Origin: Bacillus bingmayongensis
GTDB taxonomy: Bacteria; Bacillota; Bacilli; Bacillales; Bacillaceae_G
NCBI RefSeq assembly: GCF_000299035.1
Contig: NZ_AKCS01000018.1
Coordinates: forward strand, 1 to 64,000
DNA length: 64,000 bases
Direction: 5' to 3'
Made by a program: the position numbers and the translations under genes. The notes beneath the pieces were generated by a model. That model was not told where the DNA came from and searched no databases. It was given only the letters and a program-made list of their open reading frames with translations. Below are positions 8,984 through 17,709 of this stretch, one piece after another. Positions within the stretch are counted from its first letter, which is position 1; each line of letters starts with the position of its first letter.

Positions 8984-9928
8984 CTAACCAATTTCAACTC
9001 TAGACCTCATATACTCAATTGTTTCCCGCAAACCATCAATGTACGCTGTCCTCGGAACTTCTCCTATATATCGTTCATACTTCTCTCCACTGAGCACTAC
9101 CGGTTCTTCCGTTAAATATACCATCTCCACAAACTCTTTCATCTGTTTATCAAATAGACCAAGCATCCCTATCATACGTTTTTTTACAGTCATTACAGTT
9201 TTTTTATATCCTGTTAGTTCTCTCATACATTGAATCATCTCTTCCCCTGTAATCACACCAGAACCGGGTATGTTCCAGTTCTGTCCGTATGCATCATCAC
9301 GTAATGCTAATTCGACAATTGCCTTAGCTCCATCAGGTGTAAATATATATTCTCTCGCAAGCTTTTTATCCCCAACAAAGCTAGATATTTTATTTTCAAG
9401 AACACTTTGTAACGTATGATGAATGAGCGTACTTTCCGCATTCGGACCATAAAAATCTGGAAAATGAGCAATAAGCACTGGCACGCCATATTGCTTTGCC
9501 ATTATTTCAAGTTGTAAGCGAATGTTCCCCTTCTTTGTGTGCGGATTCTTTTCTGCTTCCTCCGTTATCTTCTCTCGCCCCTGCCTTCCGTACGCATAAA
9601 TATTATCTACCATTGCCAATTTAACACCATAATATTTCGTTGTCTCAAGTACATTATTTAGTAGTCTTGACTGTTTTGCTTCCCAATCTGTATACGGGAT
9701 ATTTACAGCGTGAAAAATAACATCAACACCTTCAGCTGCTGCCATTACATCCAATTGTTGAAATACATCTCCTGCAATTATTTGTACCTTTTCTTCTCCG
9801 TGAAATAACCTTTCCAGCTTCATCTTATTTCTTGCAAAAGCAACTACATCAATTCTCCTGGCACATAACTCTTTCGTAATTGCATACCCCATTGCTCCAG
9901 ATGCTCCCAATACTAACGCCTTTTTCAT
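8984..9928 (-). CDS. NAD(P)-dependent epimerase/dehydratase (extended SDR)
   Basis: Atypical or extended short-chain dehydrogenase of about 314 residues. The N-terminal Rossmann motif is VLGASGAMGYAI (family pattern GxxGxxG), and an NIYAYGR segment takes the place of the usual YxxxK region near residue 115. The substrate is unknown. The ATG at 9928 is preferred over the ATG six bases earlier because AAGGGGG then sits at a normal eight-base distance. The gene lies 56 bases downstream of a TetR gene on the same strand. A TetR-type operator between them matches one upstream of the regulator, so the SDR is very probably its target. Confidence 0.75.
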   Translation of the reverse strand: MKKALVLGASGAMGYAITKELCARRIDVVAFARNKMKLERLFHGEEKVQIIAGDVFQQLDVMAAAEGVDVIFHAVNIPYTDWEAKQSRLLNNVLETTKYYGVKLAMVDNIYAYGRQGREKITEEAEKNPHTKKGNIRLQLEIMAKQYGVPVLIAHFPDFYGPNAESTLIHHTLQSVLENKISSFVGDKKLAREYIFTPDGAKAIVELALRDDAYGQNWNIPGSGVITGEEMIQCMRELTGYKKTVMTVKKRMIGMLGLFDKQMKEFVEMVYLTEEPVVLSGEKYERYIGEVPRTAYIDGLRETIEYMRSRVEIG

Positions 9929-9947
9929 CACCATATCCCCCTTTTAA

Positions 9948-9962
9948 TTAACCACTGTTCAA
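9948..9962. promoter_or_regulatory. TetR-type operator upstream of the SDR gene
   Basis: TTAACCACTGTTCAA is nearly identical to the palindrome TTAACCACTGGTCAA upstream of the adjacent tetR gene (one difference). The half-sites are TTAACC and GGTCAA around an ACT centre. Its position 20 bases from the SDR start fits repression. Confidence 0.7.
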
Positions 9963-9984
9963 TTAATGTTAAAAAGAAAATCAC

Positions 9985-10557
9985 TTACATCAGAAGCGAT
10001 TTTGCAATAAAATTCACATGTGCTTTAGCTAAATCTTCTACATCTTCAAATGTTTGATCACTTCCACAATAATGTGCAACAAATCCGTGTAATGATAAAA
10101 AAACAGACCATACTGTCATCGCATTTATATTTCCTTTACATAAAGAAGATATAACAGAAGCGAACTTCTCATAACTAACATTTGGTCCATCTGCTAAACA
10201 TTCTTTTAATTCATCGTCTTTAATCAAGAACATGATTTCATAATGACTTTGATTTCGTAAACCGAATTCAATAAAGCCAAATAAAACCGCTTTTAATTGC
10301 TCTTCCTGTTTTAAATTTAGAGCATTAATTTCATCTAGTTTTTGATCCAATAATCGAAAATCTTGTTCAACCATCGCATAAAAAAGCTCTGCTTTATTTT
10401 TAAAATGATAATAGATTGAGCCATGACTATATCCTAATTCTGCTGCGATTTTACGCATTGAAGTATGCTGATACCCTTGTTTTATAAATAAATCCCTCGC
10501 TGCATTCATAATCATTTCTCTCGTTAATTCTTGTTTAACTGCTCTTCTTGGCGACAT
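9985..10557 (-). CDS. TetR/AcrR-family transcriptional regulator
   Basis: Dimeric repressor of 190 residues. The TetR_N helix-turn-helix spans about residues 15-60 (IIMNAARDLFIKQGY, then GYSHGSIYYHFKNKAELF). The C-terminal helical ligand domain shows no close match I can name. The palindrome upstream of its own start recurs upstream of the adjacent SDR gene, so it probably represses both genes and responds to a substrate of the SDR (inference). Length and start are normal. Confidence 0.85.
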   Translation of the reverse strand: MSPRRAVKQELTREMIMNAARDLFIKQGYQHTSMRKIAAELGYSHGSIYYHFKNKAELFYAMVEQDFRLLDQKLDEINALNLKQEEQLKAVLFGFIEFGLRNQSHYEIMFLIKDDELKECLADGPNVSYEKFASVISSLCKGNINAMTVWSVFLSLHGFVAHYCGSDQTFEDVEDLAKAHVNFIAKSLLM

Positions 10558-10569
10558 TTCTCATACCTC

Positions 10570-10602
10570 ACAATATAATTAACCACTGGTCAATTATATT
10601 GT
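10570..10602. promoter_or_regulatory. Autoregulatory TetR operator (33-base palindrome)
   Basis: ACAATATAATT and AATTATATTGT form perfect outer arms around the core TTAACCACTGGTCAA at 10579-10593. The same core lies upstream of the SDR gene at 9948-9962. The site begins 13 bases upstream of the tetR start codon. Confidence 0.75.
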
Positions 10603-10726
10603 ATTGTTTTTCCAAAAAAAAAGCAATCCTATTTTTGAAAAAATATACATTTTGAAAGGATAGCATTATATCCGAGAATTTAGTATCATGATTCAAGATA
10701 CTATTTTGAAATGGACGGAGGACATT

Positions 10727-12280
10727 ATGAGCTTATTAACAGTTGAAAATTTAGGTCATACATTTGGTGATCGTACACTATTTAAAGACGTATCAATGCG
10801 TTTATTAGCAGGAGAACATGTTGGTTTAGTTGGTGCAAACGGCGTTGGTAAATCAACATTTATGAATATTATTACTGGACAACTTATCCATGATGAGGGA
10901 CGCGTAGAATGGACACCTGGTACACATTACGGATATTTAGACCAACATACAATCTTAACACCGGGCAGAACAATTCGTGACGTATTAACAGATGCGTTCT
11001 TACCTTTATTTGAGAAAGAAAAAGAACTCAATATCATTACTGAGAAAATGGGAACAGCTACGCCGGAGGAATTAGAAGAACTTCTTGATCAAATGGCAGA
11101 GATTCAAGATGCGCTTGAAGCAGGTGGTTTCTATTTATTAGATATTAAAATTGAAGAAGCTGCGCGTGGTCTTGGAATTGATGCAATTGGTTTAGATCGT
11201 GATGTTTCTGCATTAAGTGGTGGACAACGTACAAAAGTATTACTTGCAAAGCTATTACTTGAACAGCCAGAAGTACTATTACTGGATGAGCCTACCAACT
11301 ATTTAGACGTTGAACATATTCAATGGTTAACAAATTATCTAAAAGAATATCCACATGCGTTCCTATTAATTTCCCATGATACGGAATTTATGAACAAATG
11401 TGTCGATGTTATTTTTCATCTAGAATTCTCAAAAATGACGCGTTACACAGCGACATATGAGAAGTTTTTAGAACTTGCAGAAATCAATAAAAATCAACAC
11501 TTAAATGCTTATCAAAAGCAACAGGAATTCATTAAAAAGCAAGAAGATTTCATTGCAAAAAATAAAGCTCGTTATTCTACAACGGGCCGTGCAAAGAGCC
11601 GTCAAAAACAACTTGACCGCATGGAGCGTATCGATCGCCCAGAAACAGCGATTAAACCAGAATTTTCATTCAAAGAATGCCGTGCGAGTAGTCGCTTTGT
11701 CTTTGAAGGGGAAGACGTAGAAATCGGATATACACATCCACTATTACCAAAACTAACAATGACAATTGAACGCGGTGAAAAAATTGCAATTGTTGGGTGT
11801 AACGGTGTCGGTAAATCGACATTATTAAAAACAATCCTTGGAAAAATTAAACCATTAAACGGAAAAACAAGTCTTGGTGATTTCTTAGAACCAGCATACT
11901 TTGAACAAGAAGTAAAAGCAGATAACTTAACACCTATCGATGATGTGTGGAACACATTCCCGAATTTAGACCAACATCAAATTCGTGCAATGTTAGCGAA
12001 ATGTGGTCTAAAAAATGAACACATCACTCGTCCATTAAGCCAATTAAGCGGTGGAGAGCAAGCAAAGGTTCGTTTATGTAAATTGATGGGTGAACAAAGT
12101 AACTGGCTATTATTTGATGAGCCGACAAACCACCTTGACGTTACAGCAAAAGAAGAATTGAAGAAAGCTATGAAAGCATATAAAGGAACAATCCTTCTCG
12201 TATGCCATGAACCAGACTTTTATGAAGATTGGGTAACAAAAGTTTGGAATGTAGAAGAATGGGCACAACAAAAAGCTTAA
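10727..12280 (+). CDS. yfmM: ABC-F family ATPase (YfmM-like, ribosome-associated)
   Basis: This 517-residue protein has two fused ATP-binding domains and no membrane segments, the hallmark of ABC-F translation factors that act at the ribosomal E site. The Walker A motifs are GANGVGKST (about residues 36-44) and GCNGVGKST. The signature motifs are LSGGQRTKV and LSGGEQAKV, and the Walker B regions are LLLDEPTNYLD and LLFDEPTNHLD. A charged helical linker (about 240-305) separates the domains. The ATG at 10727 is chosen because GGAGG lies five bases upstream; an in-frame ATG at 10688 has no such site. The assignment to YfmM rests on length and remembered N-terminal similarity. Confidence 0.8.
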   Translation: MSLLTVENLGHTFGDRTLFKDVSMRLLAGEHVGLVGANGVGKSTFMNIITGQLIHDEGRVEWTPGTHYGYLDQHTILTPGRTIRDVLTDAFLPLFEKEKELNIITEKMGTATPEELEELLDQMAEIQDALEAGGFYLLDIKIEEAARGLGIDAIGLDRDVSALSGGQRTKVLLAKLLLEQPEVLLLDEPTNYLDVEHIQWLTNYLKEYPHAFLLISHDTEFMNKCVDVIFHLEFSKMTRYTATYEKFLELAEINKNQHLNAYQKQQEFIKKQEDFIAKNKARYSTTGRAKSRQKQLDRMERIDRPETAIKPEFSFKECRASSRFVFEGEDVEIGYTHPLLPKLTMTIERGEKIAIVGCNGVGKSTLLKTILGKIKPLNGKTSLGDFLEPAYFEQEVKADNLTPIDDVWNTFPNLDQHQIRAMLAKCGLKNEHITRPLSQLSGGEQAKVRLCKLMGEQSNWLLFDEPTNHLDVTAKEELKKAMKAYKGTILLVCHEPDFYEDWVTKVWNVEEWAQQKA

Positions 12281-12287
12281 ATACTAA

Positions 12288-12323
12288 AACATTTTCCTTG
12301 CTTTCTTATGCAAGGAAAATGTT
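12288..12323 (+). terminator. Terminator of the ABC-F gene
   Basis: AACATTTTCCTTGC pairs with GCAAGGAAAATGTT across an eight-base loop. The T tract is short (TTTACTAT). Confidence 0.75.
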
Positions 12324-12428
12324 TACTATATAGAACAAAATTTCTATCCGTACTTTACTTAAATAAATTTCATCTCATGTAATATCTCATTACTAAAAGT
12401 ATGGATATACAAGGAGTATGAACGCAAA

Positions 12429-13901
12429 ATGAAAAGTATATCCTCCACTAAAATCAATTCCCTTTTAACAAAATGTTTATTGATACTGTGTCTCATTATT
12501 TTTATATTTACCACATGGAATTCTGTAATCATTACTAGAGATACTTTCTGGACTCGAATCCTGATTATATTCCCAATCATTGTTATAATTCTACTTCTCC
12601 TACTTCTTCTAGGGTATATTGTAAATAAATATATTTCCCAGATATCATTTATTGTTTTACTAACTATCTTAGCTTTTTCTATTCGATTGATTTGGATTAT
12701 AACCATACCCACTCTCATCGAATCTGACTTTGAAATGCTGTATAATAGCGCAGTGCAAGCAGCTAATGGAGATTTTAGCTTTGCTCAAGGCACGTATTTT
12801 ACTACATGGGTTTATCAACTTGGCTTTACAATGTATCAAGCTTTCATTATTAAATTATTTGGTGAAGGAGCTTTCCCACTCAAATTATTAAATGTTCTAT
12901 ATTGCACAGGAACTGTATTACTCATTTATCTCATTACTAAAAAAGTTTTTAATGAATGGTCTGGACGTATTGCTGGATTACTGTATTCATTATATATTCC
13001 AAGTATTATGATGACCTCAGTATTAACAAACCAGCATCTTGCTACATTCCTTTTCTATCTTGGATTTTATTTATTAATTGCAAAAGGACTAAGTAGCCAA
13101 TATACATGGATTTTCATAGGTCTTACATTATCTCTAGGAGACATCATTCGTCCACTCGGCATGCTAATTTTAGTAGCCGTAGTTATTTATATTTTCCTTC
13201 AAGGAATGTTGGGACAAACGAAAAAGGTGATTTTCAATTCTTTCAAAAAACTAAGTGGGATTTTAATTGTCTTCTATCTTGTACACTATGTAATAAGCTA
13301 CGCTTTCATTACATCCGGAATTACACAGTATCCTTTATCAAACCGTGACTCCCTATGGAAATTTGTTTTGGGATTCAACCATGAAACAAGGGGAAGCTAT
13401 TCAGATACAGACGCAGCTCATATTATGTCTTTTAAAATTGGTGAAAAGCGAGAGGCTGAAGAAAAGAGAATCATTAAAGAAAGACTAGCTGATAAACAAG
13501 AGGTTTTAGCTTTATTTAAAAATAAGTTTGCTCTTATGTGGGGGGATATCGATGCATCTCCATATTGGAGCTTAAATATGGAAGGTAAAGAAGATTTAAA
13601 AGAGACTTCCTTAAAATATGAACGCTATATGTATATAGCAACTATGCTATTCGGTATCGTATCACTCTTATCTCTCATAGCAACGAAACAAAAAAATTAT
13701 TATTATACTCCTTTTTGTTTACTAATTATTGGATATATACTCATTCATTTCTTAATAGAAATTCAGGCACGATACCGTTATTTCATTATTCCAAGTTTCA
13801 CCATTATCCAAAGTTATGGCATATACATGTGCTATAAACTGATAACAAAAAGAGCAGTAACCAAAAGAAATAATGTAAAAACATCCTCTATTAGTAAATA
13901 A
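12429..13901 (+). CDS. GT-C-like polytopic membrane protein (glycosyltransferase family 39-like)
   Basis: This 490-residue protein has about eleven hydrophobic segments and resembles polyprenyl-phosphate-sugar transferases of the PMT_2/ArnT type. The first external loop carries acidic residues (LIESDFEMLYNSA), and a late loop holds EIQARYRYF, a motif typical of this class. It is paralogous to the protein at 1036-2343. The ATG at 12429 lies 12 bases after AAGGAG. A nearer ATG at 12418 opens only a four-codon frame. The stop codon TAA falls inside the duplicated target of the bcr1-like repeat that follows. Sugar and acceptor unknown. Confidence 0.65.
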   Translation: MKSISSTKINSLLTKCLLILCLIIFIFTTWNSVIITRDTFWTRILIIFPIIVIILLLLLLLGYIVNKYISQISFIVLLTILAFSIRLIWIITIPTLIESDFEMLYNSAVQAANGDFSFAQGTYFTTWVYQLGFTMYQAFIIKLFGEGAFPLKLLNVLYCTGTVLLIYLITKKVFNEWSGRIAGLLYSLYIPSIMMTSVLTNQHLATFLFYLGFYLLIAKGLSSQYTWIFIGLTLSLGDIIRPLGMLILVAVVIYIFLQGMLGQTKKVIFNSFKKLSGILIVFYLVHYVISYAFITSGITQYPLSNRDSLWKFVLGFNHETRGSYSDTDAAHIMSFKIGEKREAEEKRIIKERLADKQEVLALFKNKFALMWGDIDASPYWSLNMEGKEDLKETSLKYERYMYIATMLFGIVSLLSLIATKQKNYYYTPFCLLIIGYILIHFLIEIQARYRYFIIPSFTIIQSYGIYMCYKLITKRAVTKRNNVKTSSISK

Positions 13902-14005
13902 AGTGCTCCTTTAATTAATGAGGATTTTCTTCATCCTCCATCTGATTTCTTTACCTTTTCTGAAGTTTGAGGTGAGTGTATTATTGCCCGTTAATGCGGG
14001 ATAAA
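13898..14005 (-). repeat. bcr1-like short repeat (B. cereus group), copy 1
   Basis: Read on the minus strand, the element starts TTTATCCCGCATTAACGGGC and ends CACTTTAT, flanked by TTTAT direct repeats (14001-14005 and 13898-13902). It is clearly homologous to the copy at 33914-34022: same hairpin CCCGCATtAACGGG, same GGAGGATGAAGAAAA block, same end. I recall bcr1 as a B. cereus-group repeat with TTTAT target duplications and about 155 bp; this copy is about 98 bp between duplications. The left duplication (ATAAA on plus) contains the stop codon of the preceding gene. Confidence 0.75.
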
Positions 14006-14113
14006 AAATCATTACAAATATGAATGCTTTACGCAATGTTCTTTCATATTTCATAAACTAACTCTTCATTAAAATTGGGATAACAAAGATTGAGAACATT
14101 GAAGAATGAACAT

Positions 14114-14150
14114 AAAAAGGTCATTGAGACACTATCCTCAATGACCTTTT
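14114..14150 (-). terminator. Terminator of the four-gene glycosylation operon
   Basis: On the minus strand AAAAGGTCATTGAG pairs with CTCAATGACCTTTT and is followed by T residues, just after the last gene of the operon. Confidence 0.85.
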
Positions 14151-14159
14151 CTATATCCG

Positions 14160-14498
14160 TTACATACTAATGACTAAGGCACCTACAATAATAAAGCTCA
14201 CACCAATCCATTTTCTTTTTGTAATCTTTTCCGATAAAAAGAAATATGCAATGACCAATGACCATACATACGTAATAGCTGTTAATGGATATACAATTGT
14301 ATAAGGAACATATTTTAACAAGATAATGTTAAAGATTGCGCCACCTGAATACAGAATGCCTCCTATAATGAAATTAATAAGAAAGCTCTTCTGAAATCCG
14401 ATTCCATTCGATGTTGCTTTTTTAAAAAAATAGCCACCTAAAGCACCTAAAATTGTCATGAATATGAGTAAACTAACTTTCAGTATCACTGCCGCCAA
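14160..14498 (-). CDS. SMR/EamA-type small membrane transporter subunit B
   Basis: Four-helix protein of up to 112 residues resembling small multidrug-resistance proteins and the ArnE/ArnF pair that flips undecaprenyl-phosphate-aminoarabinose. Helices run about 5-25, 38-55, 62-80 and 90-110, with a YPLTAITYVWSLV segment typical of the family. It overlaps the preceding SMR gene by 26 bases, which suggests translational coupling and heterodimer formation. The TTG at 14498 has GGAG upstream; a GTG at 14489 is an alternative. With the upstream GT2 and GT-C genes the likely cargo is a lipid-linked sugar rather than a drug (inference). Confidence 0.7.
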   Translation of the reverse strand: MAAVILKVSLLIFMTILGALGGYFFKKATSNGIGFQKSFLINFIIGGILYSGGAIFNIILLKYVPYTIVYPLTAITYVWSLVIAYFFLSEKITKRKWIGVSFIIVGALVISM

Positions 14499-14829
14499 TT
14501 AATACAGCTCCTATAACAATTAATATTGTTCCTAAAATATGCCGATACGTTAAAGACTCTCCTAAAAAGAATGTTCCTAAGAAAAGTGCAAATACATATC
14601 CCATACTTAACAAAGGGTGTAGTACCGATAAACTTCCAAAACGAAAAGCTACAATCATAAGTGCTGCTCCTACAAAATACATAAAAAATCCAATTAAAAA
14701 ATATAAATTTATATGACCATTGGACAACTTCCAAAGAAGCTGTCCAACTGCGGTACTGAAAGATGCTATAAGAATAAGCACAATACCAATCTGGTTATTT
14801 TTAATAGAGTTCCCTAGTCCATTCATCAT
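14473..14829 (-). CDS. SMR/EamA-type small membrane transporter subunit A
   Basis: Four-helix protein of 118 residues with SMR-like features, including ASFSTAVGQLLWKLS in helix 1 and the HPLLSMGYVFALFLG segment in helix 3. The ATG at 14829 overlaps the stop codon of the upstream gene, a tight coupling. The frame is open upstream as far as 14961, but that part overlaps the preceding gene and is not protein-like for this family. It is paired with the following gene in the manner of ArnE/ArnF or EbrA/EbrB. It probably forms one half of a heterodimeric flippase for an undecaprenyl-phosphate sugar (inference). Confidence 0.75.
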   Translation of the reverse strand: MMNGLGNSIKNNQIGIVLILIASFSTAVGQLLWKLSNGHINLYFLIGFFMYFVGAALMIVAFRFGSLSVLHPLLSMGYVFALFLGTFFLGESLTYRHILGTILIVIGAVLIGGSDTES

Positions 14830-16574
14830 GATTGCTGCTCTCGTTTCACCTGTACACTCGCCATTAAGAACAATATGTACGTAACTAAAATGTTTGCATA
14901 TAAATACCTCACGTCTTGGGCTGGTAAAGCAACTGCCACTGTTCCTGCATTTAATAAACATGGTAAGGCTACTAAAATAAGTTTCCAGTTACTTTTTATA
15001 GCTGTTACAAATAAGCATAAAATCATAATAAACAGGTAAACTGCAGGACGATTTAAAATATTTAAAGGACTATTCTCAACTTTAGTAAGTACTTTGCTTA
15101 GTACAGTTTGAACTTTTTCACTTCCATAAGCAACTTTAATACGATGCTCTTTTAGCACTTCAGGAGATGGTGGCTCTTTTCCATAAGTAGATGTATATCC
15201 ATCAGCTGGCACCTTAATTTGCCACACAAGAGAGGTAATATCTAAGTAACTCTCCGTAACTAGTTTCGGATTTTGTTTACATAGTTCTAACCAATGCTCA
15301 AAGAATTCAGCTTTGTTTGCGTATAGAAACTTACGATTATAATTTTGACTTCCTTTCAATGGATCCGCAATATATGGATTATAATTGTTTTTCCACTCTT
15401 CTAACGGTAATACTTGTCCGTAATACTCTAACTGTTCTTTTGTAATATTACCATCATATGAAATTACTCGACCAATTTGCTGAATCGGTATTGCGTAAGC
15501 TTCGTTTGGGTCCGATGGCTTTACATGAAAATATGAAAAGATAGGTCCAGTTACGATAAAATGCAGTGCGATTACAACAATAGCGACCGCATACATTTTA
15601 ACAAGCTTAAATCTAAAAATAATAAAGAAAATGATCATTGTAACAAAGAAGGCTGGAAAACCATTGTGTCTGAAGAACACAACGCCCACACTTGCTATAA
15701 AGAATAGTAGCACATTTGTGTTTTTATGTAACCATTTTCCTTCCGTACTAACAATATTAAACAGCAAAATGGTTAAGAACATGATTGCTGTGCTAAATAA
15801 AATATCTTTCCATAGTGTTACAGAATAAACACCATTAATTGGCATACATGCAAAACCTACGATCGCTAAGTAAACAATCCATTTATTCGCACCTTGTTTT
15901 CTAAACCGATAAGCGCCATAAGCAAATACAAATGACATGATTAAGATTTGCGCAATACCAACTACAGCTGGCGAATCCCAAATCTTTGTAAGTAATAATA
16001 AAAACCATGTGTGTACAACAGGATGCCAATCATTAAATTCGAGTATATGGATTTGGATCCATTGGAATAAAGAATCCACTGTCATAATCCCTGGGAAAAG
16101 ACCAGCTAAATATAAAGAAAAAACAGCCATACTCGGTACTGCATACCAAAGAATATGAACTTTACTAACGTCCTTCTTATCGTTACGTAATCGGAAAAGA
16201 AACCGAACAATTACCAATGTGAGTGCAAACAACACAATATATGTTGATACGTACACATAGATTTTCGTGAAAGTACTGTTATCTTGTAAATAATACTGTT
16301 CACCCTTTAAACTGAGTAATAAACATAATGTATATAACGTAAGAAAAGTAAAAGAAAATCTTTGATTTCTACGCTTTAGTTGATAGTACGGTTCAAATGT
16401 CTTTCGGCTGAAAGTAATAGAAAATAAAACGCTAATTGCAATTAAGCTAATAATCAAATGAGTAGTCGATACATCACGAATCGGATAGAAGAAGAAAATA
16501 AATCCGATTCCAAAAAACACAGCAAGTAGTAGAATAATAGCTATTCTTACTAAACTAACATTTGCTTGCTTCAC
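14826..16574 (-). CDS. Large GT-C-like membrane protein (possibly DUF6020 family)
   Basis: This 582-residue protein has about 13 hydrophobic segments. A loop with GLFPGIMTVDSLFQW and NDWHPVVHTW lies around residues 160-190, which is characteristic of a family of membrane proteins annotated as DUF6020 (from memory). A soluble loop between about residues 355 and 500 precedes the last helices. The GT-C-like architecture, its place between a polyprenyl GT2 and two SMR subunits, and overlaps of 20 and 4 bases with its neighbours suggest it transfers a lipid-linked sugar to an outer-surface acceptor. The acceptor is unknown and the transferase role is inference. Confidence 0.65.
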   Translation of the reverse strand: MKQANVSLVRIAIILLLAVFFGIGFIFFFYPIRDVSTTHLIISLIAISVLFSITFSRKTFEPYYQLKRRNQRFSFTFLTLYTLCLLLSLKGEQYYLQDNSTFTKIYVYVSTYIVLFALTLVIVRFLFRLRNDKKDVSKVHILWYAVPSMAVFSLYLAGLFPGIMTVDSLFQWIQIHILEFNDWHPVVHTWFLLLLTKIWDSPAVVGIAQILIMSFVFAYGAYRFRKQGANKWIVYLAIVGFACMPINGVYSVTLWKDILFSTAIMFLTILLFNIVSTEGKWLHKNTNVLLFFIASVGVVFFRHNGFPAFFVTMIIFFIIFRFKLVKMYAVAIVVIALHFIVTGPIFSYFHVKPSDPNEAYAIPIQQIGRVISYDGNITKEQLEYYGQVLPLEEWKNNYNPYIADPLKGSQNYNRKFLYANKAEFFEHWLELCKQNPKLVTESYLDITSLVWQIKVPADGYTSTYGKEPPSPEVLKEHRIKVAYGSEKVQTVLSKVLTKVENSPLNILNRPAVYLFIMILCLFVTAIKSNWKLILVALPCLLNAGTVAVALPAQDVRYLYANILVTYILFLMASVQVKREQQS

Positions 16575-17508
16575 GCTCAGTTCCTCCTACTCTTTCATAA
16601 ACACGGTGCAATTCCATTTCATACTGTTTTCTATTATTAGAAACAACCGTGTCTAGAATTAAACCACAAGAGAAGCTTAGCATGGATAAAACCACGAACC
16701 CAACAGCAAGAATTGCAGAAGGAACTTTTGCTACATACTGGGATGTGAAAAATTCAATAATTACAGGAACCCCTACAATAAGCCCTAATAATAAAAATAC
16801 ACTAGACCATACAGAGAAGAATGCAAATGGTTTATAGTCTTTAAACAATGTAAAGATTGTTTTTAATACTTTCATACCATCAGAAAATGTATTTAATTTC
16901 GATTCACTACCCTCTGGTCTATCACGATAATCAATTGGGATCTCTTTCAGTTTCATTCTTTTATCTAAAGAATGAATACTCAGCTCCGTTTCAATTTCAA
17001 ACCCTGGGCTCATAACTGGGAATGATTTAACAAAGAACTTATTAAATCCTCTATATCCTGTCATAATATCTTCAATATCACTTTTATATAACTTATTAAT
17101 TAAGCCTTTTACAAGATTATTACCAAGGTTATGAAATGCTCTTTTATTTTCATTTCCGTAGGTTCCATTTGACAAACGATCTCCAATAACCATATCTGCC
17201 TCATTATTTATCAACGGTTCTAAAATTGAATGTACAAATTCAGCCGGATACGTATCATCACCATCAACCATAATATAATAATCAGCTTCAATGTCCATAA
17301 ACATGGAACGGACAACATTCCCTTTTCCTTGTCGGAATTCTTTTCTCACAATAGCCCCATGCGATAATGCCACCTCTGATGTACGATCAGATGAATTATT
17401 GTCATAAACATAAATTTTCGCAGTTGGTAATTCTTTTTTAAAATCATCAATTACTTTACCTATTGTTATCTCTTCATTATAACAAGGTACTAAGACCGCT
17501 ATATCCAC
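16555..17508 (-). CDS. Membrane-anchored GT2 glycosyltransferase (DPM1/GtrB-like)
   Basis: This 317-residue enzyme has an N-terminal GT-A domain (VLVPCYNEEITIG, then MVDGDDTYPAEF with the metal-binding DGDD near residue 96). Two C-terminal transmembrane helices lie at about 228-255 and 265-290. This layout is that of enzymes that load a sugar onto polyprenyl phosphate (dolichol-phosphate-mannose synthase, GtrB, CsbB). The start is GTG at 17508, with AAAGGAGGAG six bases upstream. It is the first gene of an operon with a GT-C-like transferase and an SMR pair, and it overlaps the next gene by 20 bases. The sugar is unknown. Confidence 0.85.
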   Translation of the reverse strand: MDIAVLVPCYNEEITIGKVIDDFKKELPTAKIYVYDNNSSDRTSEVALSHGAIVRKEFRQGKGNVVRSMFMDIEADYYIMVDGDDTYPAEFVHSILEPLINNEADMVIGDRLSNGTYGNENKRAFHNLGNNLVKGLINKLYKSDIEDIMTGYRGFNKFFVKSFPVMSPGFEIETELSIHSLDKRMKLKEIPIDYRDRPEGSESKLNTFSDGMKVLKTIFTLFKDYKPFAFFSVWSSVFLLLGLIVGVPVIIEFFTSQYVAKVPSAILAVGFVVLSMLSFSCGLILDTVVSNNRKQYEMELHRVYERVGGTEREASKC

Positions 17509-17636
17509 TTACTACTCCTCCTTTAATTATACGAACAACCTTCCAAATATCACTTTGTATAAAATTACCTTAGTAACATTTACCAAACAATTCTATCATA
17601 AATTAAAGAAAATATTAAATCCCTTTAATTAATTTA

Positions 17637-17672
17637 AAAATCCGTGTCTTTTGATGAAAAGACACGGATTTT
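17637..17672 (-). terminator. Terminator of the TetR (YerO-like) gene
   Basis: AAAATCCGTGTCTTTT pairs with AAAAGACACGGATTTT around a short loop; on the minus strand it ends in a T tract. Confidence 0.85.
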
Positions 17673-17709
17673 CACTAAAATTACTTTAAATTTATACATA
17701 CTCTACCGT

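Noticed and set aside
12359-12718. Minus-strand open frame of 119 codons opposite the 5' end of the GT-C-like gene
   Set aside because: It overlaps a well-supported gene with a Shine-Dalgarno on the other strand and shows no protein family features.
14829-14961. N-terminal extension of SMR subunit A up to position 14961
   Set aside because: The extra 44 residues overlap the preceding gene in another frame and are Cys/Arg-rich, unlike SMR proteins; the ATG overlapping the upstream stop explains translation.
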